A DNA stretch of 15,067 nt, from contig JAGKWZ010000125.1 of assembly GCA_021151605.1 (NCBI GenBank), positions 1 through 15,067 of the forward strand, written 5' to 3'. The position numbers were made by a program, and so were the translations under genes. Positions 1 to 6,414 of the stretch are shown piece after piece. Below the pieces are notes generated by a model. It did not search any database and was not told the DNA's origin. It was given only the letters and a program-made list of their open reading frames with translations. This stretch comes from Verrucomicrobiaceae bacterium (GTDB taxonomy: Bacteria; Verrucomicrobiota; Verrucomicrobiia; Verrucomicrobiales; Verrucomicrobiaceae). The stretch's first letter is position 1; every line of letters starts with the position of its first letter.

Positions 1-764
1 GTGTTTGCACTGGTGACCTGGGTGCTGCTGGTGCTGCTGGCGGTGACATTCACACTGCCGAGTGCCAGGGGCGTGGTAGTGCTTGGCAATGAGCCGAAGG
101 GGCGGGAGGTGGGGACAGTGATCGTCTCATTGGCATTGCCGCCGGCGAGGGTGATGGCTCCATTTCCAGTATTCAGAGTGGCGACGGTGCGCCCGAGCAG
201 GGCTGAGCCGACGACGAGAGCGGGCGGCACGGGCGTGGCGACGGTGACGTTGGCATTGCCGGTAGAGCTGGAGTTCACCACGACGAAGGCGGCGGCGACG
301 AAGGGGTTGATCTGCTCGCCATACTCCAGCGGTCGGATGCGCCAGTAATTCGCCGGGGCCGGGGATACCGCATCTCCCTTCACCAGCGGCGGAGTGATGA
401 CATCTCCCATGAAATAACGCGGTACACCTGAGGCGAAGATGCTTCCTACGGTGGAGCGCATGAGCACGATGGTGTTGTCCCCCGTGGAGGGGTAACGGTC
501 CGCATGAAGCGTGGCGGGGTAGGCTGGTGGCACGCCCGTTGGCTCCACGGGTGTGTTGTCGATGGGGCCGCTGGCACCCGCCGCCGGACCGACGGCGCGG
601 AAGTTGCTGTTCGCAGGTGTTTGCGGCAGCGTAGCCTCATTGCTGCCCACGGGGAGCGCGCCCTGGAAAATGCCGTTGAAGTTGGAGGCCTTGAGCTCGT
701 ACTGCGCCTGCGCCGTGGCGGCGAAGAGCAGGGAGGTGAGGGCGAAGAGGAGGAAGCGGTTCAT
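1..764 (-). CDS. N-terminal part of a second giant secreted protein (paralogue of the 2785-residue protein), truncated by window edge
   Basis: Reading leftward from an ATG at 764-762, the frame stays open for 254 codons to base 1, so the gene continues outside the window. The product begins MNRFLLFALTSLLFAATAQA with probable Sec cleavage at A20|Q21. It is clearly related to the complete giant: both start MNRFL and continue Q(Y/F)E(L/I)K. Both then share a 'TIVL-R-(T/A)S-G--FASG-P-Y--GD-I--P' stretch ending in a YWR motif, and a 'SSST' then 'G(S/A)xLLG(R/S)TV(A/T)T' block. Unlike the complete giant, it has no GSGY repeats between the signal peptide and the shared region. The start is supported by the matching start context and upstream DNA of the other giant; no Shine-Dalgarno sequence is visible. 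Function is unknown, but presumably the same as that of its paralogue. Confidence 0.88.
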   Translation of the reverse strand, partial: MNRFLLFALTSLLFAATAQAQYELKASNFNGIFQGALPVGSNEATLPQTPANSNFRAVGPAAGASGPIDNTPVEPTGVPPAYPATLHADRYPSTGDNTIVLMRSTVGSIFASGVPRYFMGDVITPPLVKGDAVSPAPANYWRIRPLEYGEQINPFVAAAFVVVNSSSTGNANVTVATPVPPALVVGSALLGRTVATLNTGNGAITLAGGNANETITVPTSRPFGSLPSTTTPLALGSVNVTASSTSSTQVTSAN

Positions 765-774
765 GACGGAGAAA

Positions 775-912
775 GAATGACGAAATCAGAATGACGGATG
801 ACGAAGGTGGGCAGGCCGTAGGCCGAGTGTGTTTGGCGCGATGAGGCTCGCAAGGACCTCGATTCCCTTCACCAAACCGTCCGGATGCTTTCGGAAGGTC
901 GTGCGCGTGAAG
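775..912. repeat. Duplicated upstream region, copy 1 (matches 14783-14920)
   Basis: This stretch aligns without gaps to 14783-14920 at a constant offset of 14008. I counted about 24 mismatches over 136 bases, so about 82% identity. It sits directly upstream of the partial giant gene, as the other copy sits upstream of the complete giant. It includes the heptamer array and the left arm of the palindrome. It may carry shared promoter or control sequence, but I could not pick out a convincing -35/-10 pair. Confidence 0.8.
777..804. repeat. Heptameric tandem repeat (unit ATGACGA), four in-phase copies upstream of the second giant gene
   Basis: Four consecutive 7-bp units are visible: ATGACGA, AATCAGA, ATGACGG, ATGACGA. 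The array lies 13 bases upstream of the minus-strand start codon at 764. An equivalent array sits at the same place before the other giant gene (14785-14812). Such heptamer arrays are known as short tandemly repeated repetitive sequences in several bacterial phyla; a role here is not established. Confidence 0.75.
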
Positions 913-1001
913 CGGACTCCCAGAAGCCGGGTAATTCGGCGAAGGAAATGGCTCGTGTCAGAGATGCTAAGCGCGCCGAACACACCCGGCCTACGTGGCT
1001 G
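812..1001. repeat. Long imperfect palindrome (two inverted copies of a dispersed element)
   Basis: The left arm (812-884) is matched by the reverse complement of the right arm (927-1001) around a 42-bp centre. The outer pairing 817-840 with 972-995 has very few mismatches, as CGTAGGCC...TTTGGCGCG against CGCGCCGAA...GGCCTACG. The inner pairing 862-884 with 927-949 matches at about 16 of 23 positions. The segment between them pairs poorly. It fills most of the space between the end of the S74 gene (1056) and the start of the next giant (764). It could be a MITE-like or REP-like element, and transcribed from the minus strand it could fold and act as a terminator or mRNA stabiliser. There is no U-tract typical of an intrinsic terminator. 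Short open frames across it are read-through of the repeat, not genes. Confidence 0.65.
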
Positions 1002-1055
1002 CGCCTGTTGAGATGTTGGTACTCCCCGTTTCATGACAGTGGTCGAAAGGATGAC

Positions 1056-1904
1056 TCACTCCGCACCACCAGCGCTCTTCTTCAGGGACACGGGCTGCAC
1101 CTCTGCCTTCTCACCCGCCAGCAGCAGCTTCTCGATGGCGGCCAGTTTGGCGTCACGGGCTTTGTCCTTGGCTTTGAATTCAGCGAGCTGTTTCGTTTGC
1201 TCGGCGAGGGCGGCTTTTATTGCCTCGTTCTCCTGCCTCAGCAGCTTCACCTCGGCGTCTTTCTCCTTCTTTAGTTCCTGAATGGCTTGGGTGTTGATGG
1301 AGATGAGGGAGTTAATAGCGAGCGTTTTTTGACCGCGATTCTCTCCCACCAAGTCAGGGTAAACCTTTTCCACCTCTTGGGCGATGAAGCCGTAGTTCAA
1401 CGGGGTGTCAGCCGCAGCGCTCTTGAATCGATAGGTCTTCGGCCGCAGTTTCATCACCCGTTCCAGACTCCCGTTGATAACTTCAATGTCCTTCTTGATC
1501 CTCTCGTCACTAACGGTGATGAACCCAGAAGAATTTTTGCTTAAAAGCGTGTAAACCCCACTGGGATATTGGCCATTGAACATGAAGATCAAATTGTCGC
1601 CCGCGTTTTCTGGCCATATGAACCAACCACTGGTATCACCCGCGTGCTCGAGCTTAATACCTGCACCGCCGCTGTTATCTGACGCCGCCTTGATGTGAAG
1701 TTTGGCAGCCAGAGAGGTCGTGCCGATACCGACATTCCCGTTGGTGTCGATCGACATTCGGGCACTGCTGTTATTCGTGAAGAAGCCCAGGGTATTATTG
1801 GAGACCGTTCCGATCAAACACGGGTTTCCAGTGTTGGAATCCATATAAGTCCCCAACTCCTTTGTGCCGTTTTTGTGACTGATTCCAAACCCGTCTGATT
1901 CCAC
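1056..1904 (-). pseudogene. C-terminal part of the tail-fibre-like protein, with S74 intramolecular chaperone, separated by an in-frame TAG
   Basis: This 282-codon frame follows directly, in the same phase, the TAG that ends the upstream part. It has another NVGIGTTS..KL beta-repeat (residues 57-69), then a Peptidase S74 / endosialidase-type chaperone starting at VSDERIKKDI. The Ser-Lys pair expected for self-cleavage is S132 and K137. The conserved YGFIAQEVEK follows at 161-170, and a Glu/Lys-rich coiled coil covers about 195-260. In this family the chaperone trimerises the fibre and then cuts itself off just before the Ser. The piece has no signal peptide of its own. It could be made only by read-through of TAG, or by restart at the adjacent GTG (1904-1902), which has a GGAAG six bases upstream. 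Otherwise it is a dead remnant. Its reading frame and catalytic motif are otherwise intact. Confidence 0.85.
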
Positions 1905-1907
1905 CTA
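1905..1907 (-). other. In-frame amber stop (TAG) splitting the S74 fibre gene
   Basis: The stop interrupts ...TSPTRKL-TAG-VESDGFG.... Two sister repeats in the same protein read GARLQIDS (Gln encoded CAG) and AAKLHIKA at this position. The expected residue is therefore Gln, and one C-to-T change (CAG to TAG) explains the stop. No frameshift is involved. Confidence 0.9.
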
Positions 1908-3122
1908 AAGCTTCCGTGTGGGTGAGGTCGTCCCGATCCCGACGTTGCCACCATTGGGGTTGAGCAGGAGCGAATAGTTGACGTTCAGAGTAGCGCGGTT
2001 GGCACTCTGAAGCCAGAATCCCCCGGTGTCAGCGCTGCCGATGTCGAGCCCTGCGTCGGAAGAGCCCGAGCTCTTCAGGCGTGCGATCAGGCCGACGGAC
2101 TGCGTCGAACCGCTGGTAGCCGGTAAGGCATTGCCAAGGCTATCGATCTGCAATCTTGCGCCCGGAGTCGTCGTGCCGATGCCGACATTGCCGCCGCTGG
2201 GATTCAGTACGAGTGGGGTGAAATTGACCCCGCTGTTTTTGGCCTGGATGGAGCCGTAATCGCTGGTGGTGTTATAGCCAATGAGGAGCTGACGGTTGGT
2301 ATCGGTATCGCCACGGATGAGGAGCTGCTGTGGGGTGGCGGTGGTGTCATTGCCTTGCAGGATGAGTTTATTCGTCCCGGCGGCCCCGGCCAGGGTGGAG
2401 CTACCTATGCCGACCTGACCGCTGGCATTCCAGCGCAGCGCATTCACCTGCGTGGCACCATTCACGGAGCCGAGCGCACCGCCATCGAAGCCGTAGAGCA
2501 CAGGGCCATTGATGGCGGTGCCATTGAAGGTGCGGGCGGTGCCATACCAGCCCAGGCCGTAGTTCGCCGGGACGCTGCCGCCACTGATGGCGGCGGCGGT
2601 TGGATTGATGGTGAGATCCGATGCTCCTGCGATGGTGTCCGCCGCACGGGCGCGGAAGGCGTAGGCGGTACTGGTGAGCTGCTGGCGCGGGCTGATGGGG
2701 GAGTCACTGCCGTTGATGGCGCCGTCGCCATTGTCCACGATGACCTCAAGAAAGCGGCTGACGCCACTGCTGGTGAAGACGGTGTCCAGCGCAGGCCGGG
2801 ACTCACCCGCGATGCCGCCAGTGGCGGCGATGCCCTGACCGAGCAGCACGCTAAAATCACCGCTAGCGATGGTGACGGTCTGCTCCTCGGTCCAGAGGCG
2901 GTTCGGGGAGGCATTCGGCGCGGACAAGGCGGCACCGCCACTGGAGGGGGTATCCCAGATGCGGAAGACGATCTTGCGGTTCACCGGCGTGGGGGTGCCG
3001 AGCCCCGTGCCACCGCTGTCTGTGACACGGCCCTGGTAGTTCAGGAGGAGCGGCACGGTCTGGGCGTGCAGTGAGCCGAGCACGAGGCTCAGGGTGGCGA
3101 GGAGGTAGGCGGTCTTTTTCAT
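1905..3122 (-). CDS. Secreted tail-fibre-like protein, N-terminal part (ends at in-frame TAG)
   Basis: I start this at the ATG at 3122, not the earlier ATG at 3188, because 3122 gives a signal peptide directly (MKKTAYLLATLSLVLGSLHA, cleavage before QTV). The extra residues from 3188 come from a heptamer repeat. The mature part begins LLNYQGRVTDSGGTG and runs through a conserved head ending in SPRQQLTSTAYAFRARAAD. It then passes into a beta-repeat stalk with several GNVGIGTT(S/T)P motifs, including GARLQIDS. This head-plus-stalk form is common in secreted fibre-like proteins that end in an S74 chaperone; here that domain lies past the stop, in 1904-1056. Without it the stalk may not trimerise. 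It lies 62 bases after the 747-residue gene, probably in one operon. No Shine-Dalgarno sequence is evident. Its ligand is unknown. Confidence 0.88.
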   Translation of the reverse strand: MKKTAYLLATLSLVLGSLHAQTVPLLLNYQGRVTDSGGTGLGTPTPVNRKIVFRIWDTPSSGGAALSAPNASPNRLWTEEQTVTIASGDFSVLLGQGIAATGGIAGESRPALDTVFTSSGVSRFLEVIVDNGDGAINGSDSPISPRQQLTSTAYAFRARAADTIAGASDLTINPTAAAISGGSVPANYGLGWYGTARTFNGTAINGPVLYGFDGGALGSVNGATQVNALRWNASGQVGIGSSTLAGAAGTNKLILQGNDTTATPQQLLIRGDTDTNRQLLIGYNTTSDYGSIQAKNSGVNFTPLVLNPSGGNVGIGTTTPGARLQIDSLGNALPATSGSTQSVGLIARLKSSGSSDAGLDIGSADTGGFWLQSANRATLNVNYSLLLNPNGGNVGIGTTSPTRKL

Positions 3123-3150
3123 GGCGTGGTTCGTTTTTGAAAGGGGTGCG

Positions 3151-3185
3151 TTGAGATGATAAATTTGAGTTCTGAGATTTGAGAT
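3151..3185. repeat. Heptameric tandem repeat (unit TTGAGAT), five units between two genes
   Basis: In strict 7-base phase: TTGAGAT, GATAAAT, TTGAGTT, CTGAGAT, TTGAGAT; the second unit is degenerate. The array sits at the stop codon of the 747-residue gene (3187-3185) and 29 bases upstream of the next start (3122). It is a different heptamer family from the ATGACGA and CAGGGAG arrays elsewhere in the window. Confidence 0.7.
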
Positions 3186-5428
3186 CACGGTGCCAGCACC
3201 CCGTCCTCGGAGGCGCGGCGTAGCTCGAAGGTGCCATCCACCTGCAAGGTCTGGCGGTGCAGACCGGTGATGGTCTCGCGGTAGGTGCCGCCGATGACGC
3301 TGCTGCCCCAGCCTGCCGGGGTGGTGCTGCTGCCGGGCGGCGTGGTGGTGAAGGTGAAGGCGCAGGTGCGGACGACCTGATAACTCTCCACACCCGCAGC
3401 GAGGGCGGCACCTGCTGGCGACTTGTTGTCATGATCAGGGTGGTACTGATGTACGAAGGGATTCGTGGGGTCCGTGTGCGCGAGGGTGATGGTGCGCGTG
3501 AGCGTGCCTGGAATGGCGACACTGCCGGTGCCGATGGTAGTGTCCAGATCCAGCGGCAAATGCGCGGCGACAAGGCGCTGTGCGGTCGCCTTCGCCCCAG
3601 CGGTGGATTTTAACAAAGCCTCCTGGGTGCAGAGGCCGATCTGACCCGGCGTGCTCTCCAACTCGCCGAGGAAGACCTGGGAAAGCAGGCGGGTGGTCTT
3701 CGGCCCGTCACTGGCGACATGCAGCAGCGCCCGCAGGGTGAAAGGGCGCGGTGTGCTTGTGCCAGGCAGAGGAGGTGGTGCGGCGATGCTGACGGCGGGT
3801 GTCACGAGATAACCACTGCCGCCTGCCGTCATGGTGAAGCCAGTGACGGAACCACTCGCGACGGTAGCCGTGGCCGTGGCTGGGGTGCCCTGCGGCGGCG
3901 CGCTGAGGGTGATGACAGGACTCGTCGTGTAGCCGCTGCCGGGGGTGGTGATATTGATGCGGAAGACAGCCCCACCGCGGATCTGCGCCGTGGCGGTGGC
4001 CGTGGTGCCTGAGGGTGGCGGGGCGATGGTGACAGTGGGGGCGACATCGTAGCCGGAGCCACTGAGGACAGGCGTGATGCTGACGACTTGGCTGCCATTG
4101 CTCATAGCCGTGGCCGTGGCGGTGACCCGCGTGGCCGGTGGATCGATGGTGACGACCGGCGGCGTGGTGTAGCCAAACCCACCCGTGCCAGTGACTTCGA
4201 TGCCGGTGACGACGCCGTTCGTGACCGTGGCGGTGGCCTTGGCGCTATTCGTGACCTGACTGCTGACATTGGTGACGGAGATGTCTCCCACCCAGAGTCC
4301 GGTGAGCGCCGCCTTTTGGGCACTGACGGGCAGATAGACATCCATGAGATTGCCACTGTCGGTGACGCGCAAAAAGGAGGCGAAGAGCGCGCTTTCGGTG
4401 CCTGCGGTCATGAGGGCGCGTTTGATGCCGATGCTCAGCTCGACGCTGCTGTTTGCCCCGATGACCTGCACGACAGGCGCGCCGACGGTGATGTCTGTCT
4501 CGGTGACGACCAGAGTGGTTGTGTTCGTTGTGCGCAGCACAAGCGGCACCGGCCCGGTGATGCCCGTCTGCGTCAGCGGTGCGGACTCGCTGTCCACCGG
4601 TGCGAGGGTGACGGTGACATTCGCTGCCGTGCGGTTGCGGATGCGTGCGGTGATGACAGAGCCAGTGCGGCCAAAGGCGAAGCCGTTGTTCGTGCTGAGG
4701 CTGATCTCCAGCGGCGCGTAGAAATTGCCCACGACCTCGGAGGAGAACCAGTATGCCTTCGTGCGGTCCAGCAGCAGCGCGGTGGAAAAGATCTGCACCG
4801 GGTTGCTGGGCCCCAGCTCGCCGCCCACATACTGGAAGACTTTGGTATTCGCTGCGATAGCTGCGGGGAAGGTGGCGAAGTAGTTCGCGAAGGTGGCCGC
4901 CCCGCTGCCCGCCTTGCTGGGAAAGCCGAGCAAGTTCGCGCCATTGCGCACCCAGGAGTTCGCCGGTGGCTGGGGTGATTGCTTGATGGTCACGCTGTGA
5001 TTCGTGGATGCCGTGCCCGTGCAACGCACGAGGTAGGAAGTCTGGCCGAGCAGGCGGATAAGATTGCTCTGCGCCGGGATGCCGCGCTTCCACACCAGCC
5101 ACTCTGCCGTGCCCGAGCTGGGGATCAGAGGGGACTCGATGAACTGCACCTGCGTCGGATTCGGGTTCCACATCCACACTTCCGTGACTGCCGCCGGCAT
5201 GATGTTCCCGATGATGTCCTCCGGCCCATTCCCCGCATTGCCGATGGTGTCCGCCTTGGCCTCACCCGAGAGGTAAATGGCATTCATGCCGCCTTTCAGC
5301 GCATAGGTCTCCGTGCGCCACTGGGCGTGGCTGAGGCAGGGAGCAAGGAGCAGGGCGCAGGGGGCCAGCAGACGTAGAAGCCAGTGCAGCTTTTGGCTAT
5401 GAGTGCGTGGTGTTTTCGAGTCGTTCAT
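3185..5428 (-). CDS. Secreted 747-residue surface protein with four 40-residue GxGY repeats
   Basis: The first 36 residues are a long signal peptide with a repeated hydrophobic core (LLAPCALLLAPC) and probable cleavage SHA|QW. The mature N-terminus (about 37-260) has WRTETYALKGGMNAIYLSG, VWMWNPNP, NLLGFPSKAG and FQYVGGELG...NPVQIF. I recognise this as a recurring secreted family in PVC bacteria, but I know no defined function. Residues about 395-553 hold four tandem beta modules with an exact 40-residue period: GFGYTTPPVVTI, GSGYDVAPTVTI, GSGYTTSPVITL, GSGYLVTPAVSI, each preceded by a TATATV..G.V segment. The C-terminal 190 residues contain a His/Asp-rich stretch (HQYHPDHDNKSP) and two isolated Cys. 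It starts 56 bases after the preceding gene. No Shine-Dalgarno sequence is seen before the ATG. It is probably extracellular or outer-surface structural. Confidence 0.93.
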   Translation of the reverse strand: MNDSKTPRTHSQKLHWLLRLLAPCALLLAPCLSHAQWRTETYALKGGMNAIYLSGEAKADTIGNAGNGPEDIIGNIMPAAVTEVWMWNPNPTQVQFIESPLIPSSGTAEWLVWKRGIPAQSNLIRLLGQTSYLVRCTGTASTNHSVTIKQSPQPPANSWVRNGANLLGFPSKAGSGAATFANYFATFPAAIAANTKVFQYVGGELGPSNPVQIFSTALLLDRTKAYWFSSEVVGNFYAPLEISLSTNNGFAFGRTGSVITARIRNRTAANVTVTLAPVDSESAPLTQTGITGPVPLVLRTTNTTTLVVTETDITVGAPVVQVIGANSSVELSIGIKRALMTAGTESALFASFLRVTDSGNLMDVYLPVSAQKAALTGLWVGDISVTNVSSQVTNSAKATATVTNGVVTGIEVTGTGGFGYTTPPVVTIDPPATRVTATATAMSNGSQVVSITPVLSGSGYDVAPTVTIAPPPSGTTATATAQIRGGAVFRINITTPGSGYTTSPVITLSAPPQGTPATATATVASGSVTGFTMTAGGSGYLVTPAVSIAAPPPLPGTSTPRPFTLRALLHVASDGPKTTRLLSQVFLGELESTPGQIGLCTQEALLKSTAGAKATAQRLVAAHLPLDLDTTIGTGSVAIPGTLTRTITLAHTDPTNPFVHQYHPDHDNKSPAGAALAAGVESYQVVRTCAFTFTTTPPGSSTTPAGWGSSVIGGTYRETITGLHRQTLQVDGTFELRRASEDGVLAP
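3770..4245 (-). repeat. Coding tandem repeat: four 40-residue GxGY modules
   Basis: These 120-bp modules encode the four GxGY(T/D)xxPxVTI repeats of the 747-residue protein. The GxGY motifs are exactly 40 residues apart. The same module type occurs in the giant gene at 10535-11002 and 14434-14667, so it has spread among genes of this locus. Confidence 0.85.
5337..5364. repeat. Heptameric tandem repeat (unit CAGGGAG) inside the signal-peptide coding region
   Basis: Four in-phase heptamers are visible: CAGGGAG, CAAGGAG, CAGGGCG, CAGGGGG. Read on the minus strand they encode the LLAPCALLLAPC core of the 747-residue protein's signal peptide. Because 21 bases hold three heptamers and seven codons, the array yields a seven-residue protein repeat. 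A complementary array lies at 5457-5484. Confidence 0.75.
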
Positions 5429-5456
5429 CGGTCGTGATTTTGAGTCTAATTTCTGG

Positions 5457-5484
5457 TTCCCTGCCCCGTGCTCCCTGCGCCCTG
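5457..5484. repeat. Heptameric tandem repeat (unit CTCCCTG) in the leader of the 747-residue gene
   Basis: The units are TTCCCTG, CCCCGTG, CTCCCTG, CGCCCTG, the complement of the unit at 5337-5364. Bases 5349-5362 and 5473-5486 form a perfect 14-bp inverted repeat (AGCAGGGCGCAGGG and its complement), with the start codon of the 747-residue gene between the arms. Confidence 0.7.
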
Positions 5485-6330
5485 CTACCTCACCGTCAGC
5501 CGGTAAAACTCCTTCTCACTGCCCACGGCGGGCGCGGTGAAGGCGGAGAGCACGCTGGCCTGAGTGGCGCTGTAGGCGGGGGCTCCGCTGGTGGCGGTGC
5601 CGATGGAGAAAGGCACACGCGTCCAGGTCTTCACGTCCGTGCTGCGCTCGATGGTGTAGGTCTTGCCCGTGATGGCGTAGAACTCGAAGCGCACGCTGTT
5701 GGCAGCCTTTTCTTTGATCTGAAGCTCGAAGCGCTCCGTGGCGTCTCCGGCAAAGGTGCCTGCGAGGTATTCATCCCAGTTGCTCTGCCCGTCTTTATCC
5801 AGGTCGCCATTGCGGTCGATGAGGTGGAGCGGCCAGCTGCCGTTTTCATCGGGGTAATGACCCGCTTGGAAGAGCTGCCAAGCCTCCCAAATGTCCGGCA
5901 AGCCATCGCCATCCAGATCCTCACCCAGGTTCAGGTCCAGCCGCACATGCTCGCCACCTTTGCCCGCCGTGAGATTGCCACTGACCTCGATGGGGTAAAA
6001 CGTCACCCCATTCATCTCCACCACCAGACTGAAAAGCCCCTGCGCGGGCACGGCCTTGGCATTGTACAAGGTAGTGCCGCTGCGGTTCTGGTCGATGGCG
6101 ATGCGCAGCTCGTAGTTCTGATCGAGCCGCGAAGTCGAGTCGATGGGCGTGCGCCCGATCTCGACGCCACCTTTCAGCAACACGATCTCCGCGCCCTGCG
6201 CCGAGATCGTCTGCCCCACCTGATCCCGTACGGTGCCGTAGAGAGTGTAATAAGGAGCCGGTGGGAAGGCCTGGGCCGGAGCGCCCGCCATCAGGCAAAG
6301 TAGGGCCAGAAAAAGGAGTTTTTGAATCAT
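5485..6330 (-). CDS. Secreted 281-residue protein with calcium-binding type DxDGDG loops
   Basis: A signal peptide (MIQKLLFLALLCLMAGAPAQA, cleavage about residue 21) is followed by a beta-rich domain starting YTLYGTVRDQVGQ (about 28-130), which resembles carboxypeptidase-regulatory-like or transthyretin-like folds. Then come two acidic loops of the thrombospondin type 3 / dockerin kind: DLDGDGLPD (138-146) and DLDKDGQSNWDEY (166-178). Such loops usually bind calcium. The C-terminal 80 residues contain YTIERSTDVKTWTRV and end FYRLTVR, a pattern I associate with the C-terminal beta domains of many secreted PVC-group proteins. No catalytic motif is seen. It lies 84 bases after the giant gene and 56 before the 747-residue gene. 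A start at 6330 fits the signal peptide; GGGAG 13 bases upstream is only a weak ribosome site. Confidence 0.92.
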   Translation of the reverse strand: MIQKLLFLALLCLMAGAPAQAFPPAPYYTLYGTVRDQVGQTISAQGAEIVLLKGGVEIGRTPIDSTSRLDQNYELRIAIDQNRSGTTLYNAKAVPAQGLFSLVVEMNGVTFYPIEVSGNLTAGKGGEHVRLDLNLGEDLDGDGLPDIWEAWQLFQAGHYPDENGSWPLHLIDRNGDLDKDGQSNWDEYLAGTFAGDATERFELQIKEKAANSVRFEFYAITGKTYTIERSTDVKTWTRVPFSIGTATSGAPAYSATQASVLSAFTAPAVGSEKEFYRLTVR

Positions 6331-6332
6331 TA

Positions 6333-6347
6333 CGGGAGGTGACTCCC
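6333..6347. promoter_or_regulatory. Small inverted repeat before the 281-residue gene
   Basis: GGGAG and CTCCC flank a four-base loop (GTGA on the plus strand) just upstream of the start codon at 6330. The stem is only five pairs. It would cover the only purine-rich ribosome-site candidate, so it could modulate translation, but it may equally be chance. The rest of the 84-base gap (6331-6414) holds a run of seven A (plus strand) near 6399-6405 without a strong hairpin; I see no clear terminator there. Confidence 0.25.
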
Positions 6348-6414
6348 TTAATGTCCCGGTTTTTTCCTCGGCGTTACGGACTATTTGTTTACCTCATGAA
6401 AAAAACGATCAGCC

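Noticed and set aside
777..804. Heptamer array as a CRISPR or iteron origin
   Set aside because: The units are 7 bp with no spacers, and no cas, rep or dnaA-box-like context is present.
786..1034. Open frames across 786-1274 on both strands (for example 82 codons minus, 129 codons plus)
   Set aside because: They read through the palindromic repeat or opposite the S74 gene. The peptides mirror the repeat structure rather than any protein family.
2355..3074. A 239-codon plus-strand frame rich in Gly and Ala
   Set aside because: It is antisense to the fibre gene head domain, which has recognisable family motifs on the minus strand. The plus translation has none.
3123..3188. Earlier ATG at 3188 as the start of the fibre gene
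   Set aside because: It would add 22 polar residues encoded by the TTGAGAT array before a complete signal peptide and would overlap the previous gene's stop codon. The ATG at 3122 gives a normal signal peptide.
4088..5177. Overlapping long frames on both strands inside the 747-residue gene
   Set aside because: Their Arg/His/Asp-rich or Ser/Pro-rich composition is typical of shadow frames in GC-rich DNA. The 747-residue frame has a signal peptide and regular repeats.
6399..6414. A-run on the plus strand (T-run in the transcript) after the giant stop codon as a terminator
   Set aside because: No stable hairpin directly precedes the T-run in the transcript, and the next gene starts only 84 bases after the stop, so a terminator is not supported.
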